Part shown: one piece after another, positions 1 through 10,855 of the stretch
How the letters are laid out: every line of letters starts with the position of its first letter
Numbering within the stretch: the stretch's first letter is position 1
Origin: Microbulbifer yueqingensis
GTDB taxonomy: Bacteria > Pseudomonadota > Gammaproteobacteria > Pseudomonadales > Cellvibrionaceae
NCBI RefSeq assembly: GCF_900100355.1
Contig: NZ_FNFH01000003.1
Span: 310,001-374,000 of the forward strand
DNA: 64,000 nt
Reading direction: 5' to 3'
The notes under the pieces: generated by a model
Seen by the model: only the letters and a program-made list of their open reading frames with translations
What the model was told of the DNA's origin: nothing
The model's database searches: none
Made by a program: the position numbers and the translations under genes

Positions 1-888
1 GCCAGCCTGGCCACCACCGTCCCGGCGGTTCACCGTGATTCCGGCCAGATCACTTGCACTGAGGAGTATGACTTCAATTTCCTCCGTTATTTCCTCCTGG
101 CGCAGCTGGTTGCTGCGATGCTTGAGCGCCTCCAGGCGTTCGTCCAGGTAGCGCACCGCACCCTCGAGATGACGCAGCCGTTCCTGGTTTTCCGCCATAA
201 GCGATAGGTACAGGATTTCGTGTAATACGGAGAAGAGGTAGAGGTCGACGAGTTCCAGCAGGAACTCCCGCGGCAGCATATTGAGTTGCGGGGCAAAAGC
301 CCTTCGCTGTATGCGGGGAAGCGGCCCCGTAAAAGGCGGAAGCAGGTCGCGGACCGTAACCTCTTCCCGCCCGGGCTCGTGATGCAGCATGCGCAGTAGC
401 AGTGGGCCTCGCTGTTGTATTTCGCTCAGCGTCGAGACCAGCTCATTAAGGGTGTGCTCTATCTCGTCCGCTACCGCCGCGCCATCGAGCGAGGCAACCA
501 GCTGCGGATGCCCGACCAGCCTGTCACAGAGCCTGCGGCCGCAGGCCACCACTGCTGCTCCACCGTCTGCTTGCCGAACCTGTTGCGCCAGCTCGGTCAC
601 CAGCGATTCGTTAAAGCCGCCACAGAATCCCCGCTCCGAGCCGAGCACCAGCAATACACGATTCCTCTCCGCGCCATCTGCCCAAGTATCCCGCGCAAGG
701 GTATCCGGATAAAAGGCGAGGAAATCCGCTGCGGCGATTTCGATAATGTCGACCACCCGTCGCTGCCTGTCGACAAAGTGCTCGATGCGACGCGTTTCCA
801 TAAATGCCAGTGATTTCATCGAGGAGATAATTTCACGCATCTCGCGGAGATTACCGGCATGCCGAAGCAACGTGCGCCGGTTGCTCAT
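1..888 (-). CDS. atpG: N-type ATPase gamma subunit (partial, runs off left edge)
   Basis: Central-stalk gamma subunit of an N-type F1Fo ATPase, the rotor shaft coupling the c ring to the alpha/beta head. Starts at an ATG (888-886) that overlaps the alpha stop codon. The 296 readable codons begin [20 protein letters not shown], the gamma N-terminal helix, followed by the conserved [14 protein letters not shown] segment. The Rossmann-like middle contains [17 protein letters not shown], the gamma family GLCGGFN element. The C-terminal helix (about residues 245-280) is charged and lines up with the second stalk helix. No stop codon appears before base 1; at this length the gene is probably almost complete. 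It is the last gene of the atpDCQBEFAG order. Family assignment is confident; the N-type label rests on the operon. Confidence 0.9.
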   Translation of the reverse strand, partial: MSNRRTLLRHAGNLREMREIISSMKSLAFMETRRIEHFVDRQRRVVDIIEIAAADFLAFYPDTLARDTWADGAERNRVLLVLGSERGFCGGFNESLVTELAQQVRQADGGAAVVACGRRLCDRLVGHPQLVASLDGAAVADEIEHTLNELVSTLSEIQQRGPLLLRMLHHEPGREEVTVRDLLPPFTGPLPRIQRRAFAPQLNMLPREFLLELVDLYLFSVLHEILYLSLMAENQERLRHLEGAVRYLDERLEALKHRSNQLRQEEITEEIEVILLSASDLAGITVNRRDGGGQAG

Positions 889-2366
889 GACGTTGCCTCC
901 CCGTAAGCGCTCAGCCACCTGGCTGTCCGCCGCCGCCAGTGGCTGCGCTCGTCATCGAGGCCGAGGTCAGATGCTGCGACCTCCCGATGGATGTGCGCCA
1001 GCACGCCCGGAACCTGCTCCGGCGGGACATCATCCAGCAGGTCCTCGTTGAAAGCGACCATCCATGCCAATTCGAACTCGATCGGTAATGGCGCCAGCCT
1101 GTCCTGCTTGAAGATTTCCCGCAGGATGCGCCCGCGACGAATCACCTTTTCCATAGCGGGCTCGAGACGTGCCCCGAAACGCGTGAACATCTCCAGTTCC
1201 AGGAATTGCAGGTACTCAAGCTTCATTTTTCCCGCTTCGCGCTTGATCGCAGGGTGCTGGGCGCGACCACCAATGCGGGAGACAGACTTGCCGATATCGA
1301 TCGCCGGGCGCTGGCCGGCCGCGAACAGCTCACGGTCCAGGTACACCTGTCCATCGGTGATGGAAATCAGGTTAGTGGGGATATAGGCGGCAATTTCACC
1401 CTGCTGGGTCTCGATGATGGGTAGCGCGGTCATGCTGCCCCCACCTTGCTCCGCGCTCAGGCAGGTGGCCCGCTCAAGCAGGCGTGCATGCACGGAAAAT
1501 ATATCGCCGGGATACGCTTCCCGCCCCGGCGGCCGGCGCAGCAGCAGGGATAATTCACGATAGGTCTTGGCATGGGTCGAGAGGTCGTCATAGACCACAA
1601 GGGTATCCAGGCCGCGGTGCATCCAGTATTCGGCGATCGCGCAGCCGGCGAAGGGAGCCAGGTGTTGTAAGCCCGGCAAAGCGCTCGCCTCTGCCACCAC
1701 CAGGGTGGTGTATTCCAGCGCGCCGTAATCGCGCAGCAGCTCCATGGTATTCACGACACTGGAGCGCTTCTGGCCGATGAGCACATAGATGCAGCGGGCG
1801 TCCTGGCCCCGCTGGTTAATGACTGTATCCAGCGCCAGGGAGCTGCGCCCCAGCCCCTCGTCACCGATCAGTAACTGGCGCTGGCCACGCCCGATGGGAA
1901 TCAAGGTATCCAGGATCTTGCACCCGGTGTACAGGGGACGCTTGACGAAGTCCCGCTCCGTTATGCCGGGTGAGGCCCGCTCCAGCGAGCACCAGCCCGA
2001 GCATTCCGCCGGCCGACCGCCGTCGAGTGGGTTGCCCAGCGGGTCGATCACCCTGCCGAGCAGCATATCGCCGACTGCGATACCGAGAGGCTGGGCCCGG
2101 AGATGTGCCCCGGTCCCGGCGGTCAGGCCGGCGGTCTCGTGCAGCAGGACCACACCCACCAGCGTGGGCGTAAGGTCGAACACCTGTCCGCGGCTGCCAT
2201 CGGCAAATTCGACCACGTCGTCCATCGCCGCCGAGGGTAGGCCCGAGATCCAGGCGATCCCGTCGCCTACCGCCACCAGGCGGCCCTGTTCGCGCAGCCG
2301 CAGTGCCGGCTGGTACTCCTGCAGCCATGTGGCGCGGCGCTGAAGCAGCTCACTGCTCGTTACCAT
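885..2366 (-). CDS. atpA: N-type ATPase alpha subunit with altered P-loop
   Basis: Alpha subunit of the F1 head (493 aa), the non-catalytic nucleotide-binding partner of beta. Family marks: [12 protein letters not shown] near residues 107-117, the [11 protein letters not shown] segment, and [11 protein letters not shown], which carries the arginine that reaches into the catalytic site. The Walker A loop at about 168-175 reads GDEGLGRS, whereas F-type alpha subunits have GxxxxGK[T/S]; the invariant lysine is replaced by Arg174 (CGC codon). This should weaken or change nucleotide binding at the non-catalytic site. The start overlaps the end of atpF by 7 bases and the stop overlaps the atpG start, so translation is likely coupled. 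The rest of the protein is intact, so it does not look like a pseudogene. Confidence 0.93.
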   Translation of the reverse strand: MVTSSELLQRRATWLQEYQPALRLREQGRLVAVGDGIAWISGLPSAAMDDVVEFADGSRGQVFDLTPTLVGVVLLHETAGLTAGTGAHLRAQPLGIAVGDMLLGRVIDPLGNPLDGGRPAECSGWCSLERASPGITERDFVKRPLYTGCKILDTLIPIGRGQRQLLIGDEGLGRSSLALDTVINQRGQDARCIYVLIGQKRSSVVNTMELLRDYGALEYTTLVVAEASALPGLQHLAPFAGCAIAEYWMHRGLDTLVVYDDLSTHAKTYRELSLLLRRPPGREAYPGDIFSVHARLLERATCLSAEQGGGSMTALPIIETQQGEIAAYIPTNLISITDGQVYLDRELFAAGQRPAIDIGKSVSRIGGRAQHPAIKREAGKMKLEYLQFLELEMFTRFGARLEPAMEKVIRRGRILREIFKQDRLAPLPIEFELAWMVAFNEDLLDDVPPEQVPGVLAHIHREVAASDLGLDDERSHWRRRTARWLSAYGEATS

Positions 2367-3130
2367 GGGTTCTCGCCGCCTGCGACGTCAGCCCGGCCTA
2401 TCCGGGCAAATCCCCGCAATTCTTCCCGGATATTGCAATCGAGGGCCCAGGCCCCGATATTCAACTGGATGCCGGCAATCAGCTCCGGATCCTCCACGAA
2501 GTTTGCTTCCACCGTGCTACCCGCCAGGCTTTCCAGGGCCTCCCGGATTTCCGCGCGCTCCCCCGCAGCCACCGGATAGGCACTGGTGACTTCGACCCGG
2601 ACGCCTTGCCGCCCCAACTCGGCGCGCAGGGCTTCCTGCTGCGCGCCGGAGAGATCGCCGAGAGTATCAACCAGAATTGCCTGCAACCGCTTCTCCAGCT
2701 CCGGGCCGGCGGCCTGTTCCAGCAGGCGTGCCGCAAACCGGACTCCCTGCTCCGCCGCCTGCCGCTCCAGCTCGAGCTGCTGCTCCCGCAGCTGACGCCC
2801 CGCCAGGACTCCGGCGCGCTGTCGCTGCTCCTGCAGCTCATGTTCCAGCTTGCGTTCCAGTTTGGCGCGTTCAGCCTTCAGGTCCCGGTGCAGCTGTTCC
2901 CGGGCCTGTTGCTGTTCCGCTCCCCAGTCATCGAGGCGAGTGGAAAGCTGCTGCTGCATTTGTTCTGCGTCTGCCCGGATCTTATCGGCTTCGGCAACGC
3001 GCTGGTCAATCCGCTGCTGTCGGCGCGCGATCACGTCCTGTACCGGGCGGTAGAAAAAGCGTTTCAGCAGCCACACCAGTATGAGGAAGTTGATGATCTC
3101 GAGGAGGAATGTCGACCAGTTCAGTTCCAC
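2360..3130 (-). CDS. atpF: N-type ATPase b subunit with delta-like C-terminal region
   Basis: Peripheral-stalk subunit (256 aa). One membrane segment at about residues 8-26 ([19 protein letters not shown]) is followed by a long, Gln/Arg/Glu-rich coiled coil (about 35-170), as in subunit b. From about 180 onward the sequence ([15 protein letters not shown], then a [21 protein letters not shown] segment) resembles the C-terminal domain of F1 delta/OSCP. N-type operons lack a separate delta gene, and none is present here, so this b subunit probably supplies the delta contact. It starts 16 bases downstream of the atpE stop and overlaps atpA by 7 bases. The b assignment is secure; the delta-like part is my reading of motif similarity. 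Confidence 0.9.
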   Translation of the reverse strand: MELNWSTFLLEIINFLILVWLLKRFFYRPVQDVIARRQQRIDQRVAEADKIRADAEQMQQQLSTRLDDWGAEQQQAREQLHRDLKAERAKLERKLEHELQEQRQRAGVLAGRQLREQQLELERQAAEQGVRFAARLLEQAAGPELEKRLQAILVDTLGDLSGAQQEALRAELGRQGVRVEVTSAYPVAAGERAEIREALESLAGSTVEANFVEDPELIAGIQLNIGAWALDCNIREELRGFARIGRADVAGGENPW

Positions 3131-3146
3131 AGGAAGGCCCCGTCGC

Positions 3147-3422
3147 TCAGCCGCCTGATTCCACCAGGTATTCCAGCAGCGGGTTGCGGAACAGGATGAT
3201 CAGTGCAATGACCAGTACATAGATGGCCAGGGACTCGATCATCGCAAGGCCGATAAAGAGGGTCCGCATGATCGGGCGCTCGGCCTCCGGTTGCCGGGCG
3301 AGCGCTTCCAGCGCACTGCTGATCGCCCGCCCCATCGCGATTGCGGGCCCGATGACGCCAATTCCGATTGCCAGCGCTGCGATCACGGTGGAACCGAGCG
3401 CAAACCAGCTTATGTCATCCAT
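3147..3422 (-). CDS. atpE: N-type ATPase c subunit (rotor ring)
   Basis: Proteolipid c subunit (91 aa): two membrane helices joined by the polar loop ARQPEAERP. The ion-carrying carboxylate is Glu63 in MIESLAIY. Aligned from the RQPEA loop to the Na+-binding c subunit of Ilyobacter tartaricus, Glu63, Ser64 and Tyr68 match E65, S66 and Y70. However, Q32 corresponds to Met30, V63 to Met61 and T67 to Leu65. Two polar Na+ ligands are therefore missing, which favours H+ or another mode of coupling. The helix-1 glycine pattern is partly replaced by alanine (GPAIAMG), a change linked in other families to larger c rings. Sits between atpB and atpF. Confidence 0.94.
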   Translation of the reverse strand: MDDISWFALGSTVIAALAIGIGVIGPAIAMGRAISSALEALARQPEAERPIMRTLFIGLAMIESLAIYVLVIALIILFRNPLLEYLVESGG

Positions 3423-3440
3423 TGTGAGTCCGCTCCTGTC

Positions 3441-4151
3441 TCAGGGCTGCCCTTCACAGCCCGGCTTATCCTGGGCCTCTGCGCGTAACTGCTGTGACTG
3501 CAGCCCTCCGGCCACGTATATCAGGGCGAGCATGCCGAAAATGTAGGCCTGAACCAGGGCCTCGACGATATGCAGCATCAGTATAGGAATGGGCGCGAGA
3601 AAGCCGGCCACCAGCAGGACCAGCATTGCGGTCAGCTCCAGGCTCATGATATTGCCGAAGAGCCGCACCGCGAGGGCGACGGTGCGGGTAATTTCACTCA
3701 GCAGGTGAAAGGGTAGCAGTATCGGGCTGGGAGCCAGGTAATGGCGGAGATAGCGCCTGATGCCCTGGCTGCGGATGCCGAACCAATGCACGGACAGGAA
3801 CACCAGGATCGCCAGTGCAGTGGTGGCGGAGAGGTCCCGGGTGGGCGAATGCACGCCCGGGATCAACCCGCTCAGGTTGGCGGTAACCAGGAAGATCCAC
3901 AGGCTGGCGATAAATGGCAGCAGCAGCTTTACATGGTCCGGAGCTACAGCCCGAACCGCGTCCTCCATGGCCATGACCGCGCCCTCCGCCAGGGTCTGCA
4001 GGCGGCCCGGCTGCAGGTGCAGGCGTCGTGAGAGCAGCCATGTCACAAGCGCGAGCAGGCCGACGATCGCCATGGTTGTAAGGGTAGTGGTGGTGATCTC
4101 GAGCCCGCCAAGGCGGAAGAGTACCACCGGGACTATGTCACTCTCACCCAC
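3441..4151 (-). CDS. atpB: N-type ATPase a subunit (ion channel stator)
   Basis: Membrane subunit a (236 aa), which forms the two half-channels beside the c ring. Several membrane helices are visible. The essential arginine is Arg163 in VALAVRLFGNIMSLEL, the family RLFGN motif. The last helix carries IVEALVQAYIFGMLALIYV, matching the LVQAYVF signature. It begins only 3 bases after the atpQ stop, which leaves no room for atpR, the gene found at this position in the standard N-type order. The start ATG is the first in frame and gives a normal length. Confidence 0.94.
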   Translation of the reverse strand: MGESDIVPVVLFRLGGLEITTTTLTTMAIVGLLALVTWLLSRRLHLQPGRLQTLAEGAVMAMEDAVRAVAPDHVKLLLPFIASLWIFLVTANLSGLIPGVHSPTRDLSATTALAILVFLSVHWFGIRSQGIRRYLRHYLAPSPILLPFHLLSEITRTVALAVRLFGNIMSLELTAMLVLLVAGFLAPIPILMLHIVEALVQAYIFGMLALIYVAGGLQSQQLRAEAQDKPGCEGQP

Positions 4152-4154
4152 AGC

Positions 4155-4423
4155 TTACTCCCGCACCAGCAGGTATACATTGATTGCTCCCACGACCAGG
4201 CCGAGAAAAATCAGGCTCAGCGTCCAGCGCGTGGAATAACCGGCCACCAGCCCGTCCAGCCAGCGGCCAAGGTAGGCCCCGCCCACCACCGGCAAGACGA
4301 ACACCAGTCCAAGCGTGCCCAGGTAAATTGTCTGCGCAATCAGTGTGGGGCGTTCGCGCTCGGCGCGTTTCATACGCCGCGCCTGGCGTTCGACCCGTTC
4401 GCGCAACTCCCGCTCGCGGTCCT

Positions 4424-4427
<4 letters not shown>
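4155..4427 (-). CDS. atpQ: AtpQ/AtpI-like small membrane protein of N-type ATPase
   Basis: A 90-residue protein: a very charged N-terminus (MKDRERELRERVERQARRMK) followed by two hydrophobic helices (about 30-53 and 66-87). The glycine-rich turn PVVGGAYLGRWLD is typical of the AtpI/AtpQ (F0F1-ATPase gene 1) family, thought to help c-ring assembly or cation supply. I chose the ATG at 4427 because it overlaps the atpC stop as ATGA; longer in-frame starts would run deep into atpC. In N-type operons atpQ is followed by atpR; here the next gene is atpB. Confidence 0.85.
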
Positions 4428-6282
<1,855 letters not shown>

Positions 6283-6313
6283 TCATGCACCGCATTTGCA
6301 TGGTCCGTTGGGC

Positions 6314-7312
6314 CTACAGTAGGACCTGCTCCAGCAGGTCCAGGCATCGACAGACATAGCCGTACTCGTTGTCGTACCAGGCCTGCACCTTGGCCAGGTG
6401 TCCCTGCACCCGGGTGGAAGCACCGTGAATAAGGGACGAGTGCGGATCGCCGATGATGTCGGTCGAAACCAGGTCATCGTCCGTATAGCCGAGGATATTG
6501 TGCAGGTTCCCCCCGGCGGCACTGCGCAGGGCACCGTTAACTGCGGCGCGATCTGCGGGGGAGCGCAACTGGACGCTGATGTCAGTCAGGGAGCCGTTCA
6601 CCACCGGTACCCGTACCGCCAGCGCGCTCAGGCGGCCTTCCATTTGCGGCAGGACCGCCACAGTCGCCGCGTCAGCCCCGGTAGAGGTGGGTATGATATT
6701 GACTGCCGCGGCCCGCCCCTGGATTTTCTTGCGCCTTGCGCTGTCGACCGTTGCCTGGCTGCCGGTGTAGGCGTGGATGGTGGTGACCAGTGCCTGCTCG
6801 ATACCGAAACTCTCATCCAGCACCAAGAGCGGCGGAGCGAGCGAATTGGTGGTGCAGGAGGCATTGGAAATGACAAAGTGGCGGTCACGGTCGAAATCTG
6901 TGTGGTTGACCCCCATCACCACGGTGATATCCGCGTCGGCGCAGGGCGCACTGATCAGCACACGCCCGGCACCTGCCTCCAGGTGCCGGGCTGCATCCGC
7001 ACGCCGGGTAAAGCGGCCGCTGCACTCGAGCACCGCGTCCACGCTCTCAGAATTCCACGGTAGCTTTGCCGGGTCCTCCTCCGCATAGATTGCCAGCGAC
7101 AGGTCACCCAGGTGGAGCCGGTCGTCCTCGGCGGAAATTTCACAGGGCAGGCGCCCATAAACCGAGTCGTACTTCAGCAGGTAAATGAGGTTTTCCAGTG
7201 GCATGGGATCATTGATCGCTACCGGGACAAACTTGTGATAGCCGCCATCGAGATAGCGGCGCAGGATTAAACGCCCTATACGGCCGAGGCCATTAATCGC
7301 AATTTTTTTCAT
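6314..7312 (-). CDS. gap: Glyceraldehyde-3-phosphate dehydrogenase, type I
   Basis: NAD(P)-dependent phosphorylating GAPDH (332 aa), interconverting glyceraldehyde 3-phosphate and 1,3-bisphosphoglycerate. The Rossmann start is AINGLGRIGR; the catalytic Cys153 lies in NASCTTNSLAP and the partner His180 in TTIHAYTGS. The phosphate-site loop is IIPTSTGADAAT, and WYDNEYGY near the end is diagnostic. The sequence after His180 (HAYTGSQ) fits GAPDH rather than erythrose-4-phosphate dehydrogenase. I chose the ATG at 7312, which gives the canonical N-terminus; a purine-rich AGGATGG lies just upstream. The gene directly precedes atpD with a 37-base gap, so co-transcription with the N-ATPase is likely. 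It is distinct in sequence and context from the arsenic-linked GAPDH at 32.9 kb. Confidence 0.92.
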   Translation of the reverse strand: MKKIAINGLGRIGRLILRRYLDGGYHKFVPVAINDPMPLENLIYLLKYDSVYGRLPCEISAEDDRLHLGDLSLAIYAEEDPAKLPWNSESVDAVLECSGRFTRRADAARHLEAGAGRVLISAPCADADITVVMGVNHTDFDRDRHFVISNASCTTNSLAPPLLVLDESFGIEQALVTTIHAYTGSQATVDSARRKKIQGRAAAVNIIPTSTGADAATVAVLPQMEGRLSALAVRVPVVNGSLTDISVQLRSPADRAAVNGALRSAAGGNLHNILGYTDDDLVSTDIIGDPHSSLIHGASTRVQGHLAKVQAWYDNEYGYVCRCLDLLEQVLL

Positions 7313-7548
7313 TCGTCGCCATCCTGCGTTTGCCGGTTTCCCCCAATGATAGGTGGTCGCCCGGCCCCTACCCCTGCCCGGGGCCGTACGCGGTGGTCGT
7401 TGGCGACTATTGCGACGAATAGGAGATGGAAGCTCGCTCGCTCCCCCGGACAAAATGGGCCCCAGGCTCCGGCCGGGATCATAGGGTGCGGTTTGCGCTG
7501 GCGAGGGCCGCCCGGCGCACCTGCGTTTCCGCGGAAGATTGAAATGGT

Positions 7549-8466
7549 TCAGCGGCCAGGAAAAGGAAGGAATGCCTCCTCGTCCCCGGGAACCTTTGCG
7601 AATTTGCCGGCCTGCCATTCCTCCACTGCCTGGTCAATGCGCTCTCCCCTACTGGAGACGAAGTTCCAGGCGATGCAGCGTTGCCCGACAGGCTCCCCAC
7701 CAATGATCACGATTCTGCTGTCTTCAGTCGCTTTCAGTGTTACCCCTTCGTCGTGACGGAAGGTGGCCATGGCAGACCGGGGTATGCCCATATCCCTGGC
7801 AGCAAGGTTGCCGTCGACCACATAGACTGCCCGCTCTTGCGCATCGGGCAGGCAGATTTCCTGACCCGCCTCGAGCGATGCCTCGGCAAGGAGCGTGTCT
7901 GCGAAGGTCTTCACCGGTGAGGTGACGCCGAATGCACTGCCGATAATAACCCGCGCAGCGACACCGTTGACCGACACGGCGGGGACTTGCTCGAACGAAT
8001 AGTGGTGAAATTCTGGGGCGTCCTCCTCGTGCTCCTGCGGCAGGGCCAGCCACAACTGCAGCCCATGCATGCGGTGGGAGTGGCTACGTACCTCATCCCG
8101 CTCTCGCTCGGAGTGCACCACCCCCCTGCCCGCCACCATCAGGTTGACCTCGCCCGGCCGGATGGCCTGCAGGCTACCCAGGGAATCCCGGTGAAGGACT
8201 TCTCCCTCGAAGAGGTAAGTCACCGTACAGATGCCAATATGCGGATGGGGAGGGATATTCACTCCCTCGCCCGGTTTGAAGTCCACCGGCCCCATATGAT
8301 CGAAGAATATCCAGGGACCTACCATCTGCCGTTCCCTGTTTGGCAGGGAGCGGCGCACCGGAATACCCCCAAGCTCCCTGTCTCGCGGTTCGATCAACTG
8401 TAGCAGCGCGCCGCATCCCTCCTCGAAGTCGCAGTCCTGCTCGGCGGATCGTGTCAGGTTGCTCAC
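7549..8466 (-). CDS. Pirin family cupin protein
   Basis: Two-domain cupin protein (305 aa) of the pirin family, cytoplasmic metal-binding proteins that include regulators and quercetin dioxygenases. The N-terminal cupin has the metal ligands HPH (in IPPHPHIGICTVTYLFEG) and H-x-E (in GVVHSE), the four positions used in pirin. The FDHMGPVDF and LQLWLALP segments are also family marks. The C-terminal cupin begins around residue 180. It is a single gene, divergent from mscS. Nothing in the context shows which pirin function applies. Confidence 0.9.
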   Translation of the reverse strand: MSNLTRSAEQDCDFEEGCGALLQLIEPRDRELGGIPVRRSLPNRERQMVGPWIFFDHMGPVDFKPGEGVNIPPHPHIGICTVTYLFEGEVLHRDSLGSLQAIRPGEVNLMVAGRGVVHSERERDEVRSHSHRMHGLQLWLALPQEHEEDAPEFHHYSFEQVPAVSVNGVAARVIIGSAFGVTSPVKTFADTLLAEASLEAGQEICLPDAQERAVYVVDGNLAARDMGIPRSAMATFRHDEGVTLKATEDSRIVIIGGEPVGQRCIAWNFVSSRGERIDQAVEEWQAGKFAKVPGDEEAFLPFPGR

Positions 8467-8705
8467 GGCGTCCCTCCTGCTGGTGTTTGTAGCCTCTGGC
8501 GTTGATCGTGGCGTTGATCGGCGACCATGCTGCCAATCTTAGATCAGCCGGCGTGATGCGCTCGCCGCCCGTGACTGTACCGGACAGGAGAAGGCAACCG
8601 GTGAGGGCTGTGCCCTGTCTATTCTTTTAAAGGGATACTCCTATGGCGCGCAACCCTTTATGATAGCCGCCTTTTGCTCCCGCCCCGGCCGTATATGGAG
8701 TTCCA

Positions 8706-9575
8706 ATGCTGCTATCGCTCCTCGACAATAAACTGATTCTCTCCTGCCTGGTGATTGTCGCCATTCTCCTGTTGCGCTTCGCGCTCGGCTGGATCTTCGC
8801 GAAGCAGAAACGCTGGGCGAAACAGGATCGGCGCCGCCGGATCAACACCGTCCATAACTTCAGCAACCTGTTGATCGTGATCGGGCTGGTGGCAGTCTGG
8901 ATATCGGAATTACGCGAGTTTGCGCTGTCCATCGCCGCTTTTTCTGTGGCTATCGTCCTCGCCCTCCGGGAGGTGGTGCAGAGCCTGGTGGGCAAGCTCT
9001 ACCAGGCCAGCATGCGCTCCTTCCAGGTAGGCGACTGGATCAAGGTGGGCGACCAGTTCGGCGAGGTGATCGACAGCGACTGGCTGAGCACCACCCTGCT
9101 GGAAATCGACCCTCACGGGCTCGGCAGCGGTTACACGGGTATCACCCTGTACATCCCCAACAACGTGTTCTTTACCCGCCCGGTAAAGAACCTCAATTTC
9201 ATGCGTCGCTATATCGAGCACACTTTCTCCATTGTGCGCGAGAACAAGGGCGGCAACCCGTTTGCCGCCAAGGCCTTCCTCAAGGAGCGGATCCGCGAAC
9301 ACAGCGAGGCCTTCCACGAGGTGGCGGCCCGTTACTGCCAGATGATCGAGCACCGCACCGGGGTGGAGCTCGTGGGCACCGAGCCGAAGATCACATTTAC
9401 CACCAACGAGCTGGCCCACGACGTGGTTACCATCACCCTGTTCTGCCCGCGTGAGGACGCACATGAAATCGAACAGCGTGTGACAGAGGATTTCTACAAC
9501 TTCTGGCACAGCGGCCCCCAGGCTGCGGCGAATGCGAGTGGGGAGACCGGCAACGCCGGAACCAAACCCCATTAA
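8706..9575 (+). CDS. Small-conductance mechanosensitive channel (MscS family)
   Basis: Membrane channel protein (289 aa) expected to release solutes on hypo-osmotic shock. Three hydrophobic helices occur in the first 100 residues (about 8-28, 52-70, 75-95). They are followed by the MscS beta domain (FQVGDWIKVGDQFGEVIDSDWLSTTL) and an LYIPNNVFFTRPVKNLN segment equivalent to the family IPNxxxxxxxIxN. The pore helix is LSIAAFSVAIVLALREVVQSLVG, more polar and less glycine-rich than E. coli MscS TM3, so conductance may differ. The C-terminal tail is variable. No partner gene is obvious. Confidence 0.88.
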   Translation: MLLSLLDNKLILSCLVIVAILLLRFALGWIFAKQKRWAKQDRRRRINTVHNFSNLLIVIGLVAVWISELREFALSIAAFSVAIVLALREVVQSLVGKLYQASMRSFQVGDWIKVGDQFGEVIDSDWLSTTLLEIDPHGLGSGYTGITLYIPNNVFFTRPVKNLNFMRRYIEHTFSIVRENKGGNPFAAKAFLKERIREHSEAFHEVAARYCQMIEHRTGVELVGTEPKITFTTNELAHDVVTITLFCPREDAHEIEQRVTEDFYNFWHSGPQAAANASGETGNAGTKPH

Positions 9576-9680
9576 AACTTCGATAAAACAGGCAGGTCCT
9601 TGCGGTTATTTGCGATTTTTTGTCGCTTTAAGCGGTGATTTAATGCCCCCATCGAATCATTTGTCCGATGGAGGTATGAA

Positions 9681-10277
9681 ATGACCCAGTTACTCAAGAT
9701 CAAGGCAAGCCTGTTCCACAATGACGGCCAGTCATCGCGGCTCGTTGACAGCTACGCAGAGCGCTGGTTGCAGCAGCACCCCGGCGCCGGCGTGATCGAG
9801 CGCAACCTGGCCGAGAGCCCGGTACCACACCTGGACCAGTTCCGTTTCGGCGCCTTCACCACCCCGGAGGAAGAACGGACACCGGAGCAGCGGGCCGTGG
9901 CCGCCTATTCGGACCAGCTGATCGAGGAAATCCAGGCGGCGGATGTGCTGGTGCTCGGTATCCCGATGTACAACTTCAGCGTGCCGTCCACCCTCAGCAG
10001 CTACTTTGACCATATCGCCCGGGCAGGTGTTACCTTCCGCTATACAGCCAATGGCCCCGAGGGACTGCTGGAGGGCAAGAAGGCGGTGGTGTTTATCTCC
10101 CGCGGGGGTATCTACGGCGAGGATCACGCCCAGACCGCGCTTGTGCGCCAGTTCCTCGGTTTCATCGGCATCAGCGACGTCGAGTTCGTGCACGCCGAAG
10201 GACTCGCTGCCGGCGATGATACTCGCGCGAAGGCGCTCGCCACCGCCGAGGCCCGTATCGACGAACTCGCGGCATAG
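9681..10277 (+). CDS. azoR: FMN-dependent NADH-azoreductase
   Basis: Flavodoxin-fold NADH:quinone/azo reductase (198 aa), reducing azo dyes and quinones with FMN. Visible marks: the FMN-phosphate loop near KASLFHNDGQSSRLVDSY; PMYNFSVPSTLSSYFDHIARAGVTFRYT (about 94-121), the AzoR signature; and FISRGGIYG in place of the usual SRGG stretch. The terminal region HAEGLA matches the family. A good GGAGG lies 5 bases before the ATG, preceded by a short inverted repeat (CATCG/CGATG). Confidence 0.92.
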   Translation: MTQLLKIKASLFHNDGQSSRLVDSYAERWLQQHPGAGVIERNLAESPVPHLDQFRFGAFTTPEEERTPEQRAVAAYSDQLIEEIQAADVLVLGIPMYNFSVPSTLSSYFDHIARAGVTFRYTANGPEGLLEGKKAVVFISRGGIYGEDHAQTALVRQFLGFIGISDVEFVHAEGLAAGDDTRAKALATAEARIDELAA

Positions 10278-10366
10278 GCCGACAGATCCCCGGGTTGCGG
10301 GGCCGCTGCCCTCTTCTATGCTCAGCAGGCTAATGGAGCACGGCCTGATGCCGGGGTAACGACACC

Positions 10367-10846
10367 ATGACGACGGAAGAGCGCCACCGGGAAAACCTCG
10401 CCCGCGCCCTGCTGCTGGCAGATGCCAACGTACGGGAAGAAGGCGGACGGCCCTTCGGGGCCGTACTGGTGCGAGAGGCCCAGGTCCTCGCGGAAGGGGT
10501 GAATACCATCCACCGGGACGGCGATCCCACTGCCCATGCGGAAATCCAGGCTATCCGGGCGGCTGCCATTGCCATCGGCAGTCCCCGGCTGGATGGTGCG
10601 GTCATGTATGCCAGCGGCCATCCCTGCCCCATGTGCCTGGCCGCCATGTACCTGTGCGGGATCAGCCGCGCCTACTATGCGCTGAGCCAGGAAGACGGGC
10701 AGCCCTACGGCCTCTCCAGCGCAGAAATCTATGCCGAGCTGGCCCGGCCCCCGGGCCAGCGCGGATTACAGATGGAGCATCTTCCGCTGGAGCACGGCCC
10801 GGACCCCTATGCGCGCTGGGCCGCGATAAACCGGAAACCCGGCTGA
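10367..10846 (+). CDS. CMP/guanine-type zinc nucleoside deaminase
   Basis: Zinc hydrolase of the cytidine/deoxycytidylate deaminase fold (159 aa). The zinc site and proton shuttle are complete: HAE in DPTAHAEIQAI, and PCPMC in ASGHPCPMCLAAMY. The N-terminal GRPFGAVLV strand is the common family start. Length and the YALSQEDGQPYG segment resemble guanine deaminase/tRNA-deaminase-like members more than true cytidine deaminase; the substrate cannot be settled from the sequence. A convergent TonB receptor gene ends 9 bases downstream. Confidence 0.85.
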   Translation: MTTEERHRENLARALLLADANVREEGGRPFGAVLVREAQVLAEGVNTIHRDGDPTAHAEIQAIRAAAIAIGSPRLDGAVMYASGHPCPMCLAAMYLCGISRAYYALSQEDGQPYGLSSAEIYAELARPPGQRGLQMEHLPLEHGPDPYARWAAINRKPG

Positions 10847-10855
10847 ACGCCCGGG

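Noticed and set aside
6314..7312. Erythrose-4-phosphate dehydrogenase as alternative name
   Set aside because: The HAYTGSQ and IIPTSTGA segments match GAPDH; Epd has different residues after the catalytic His.
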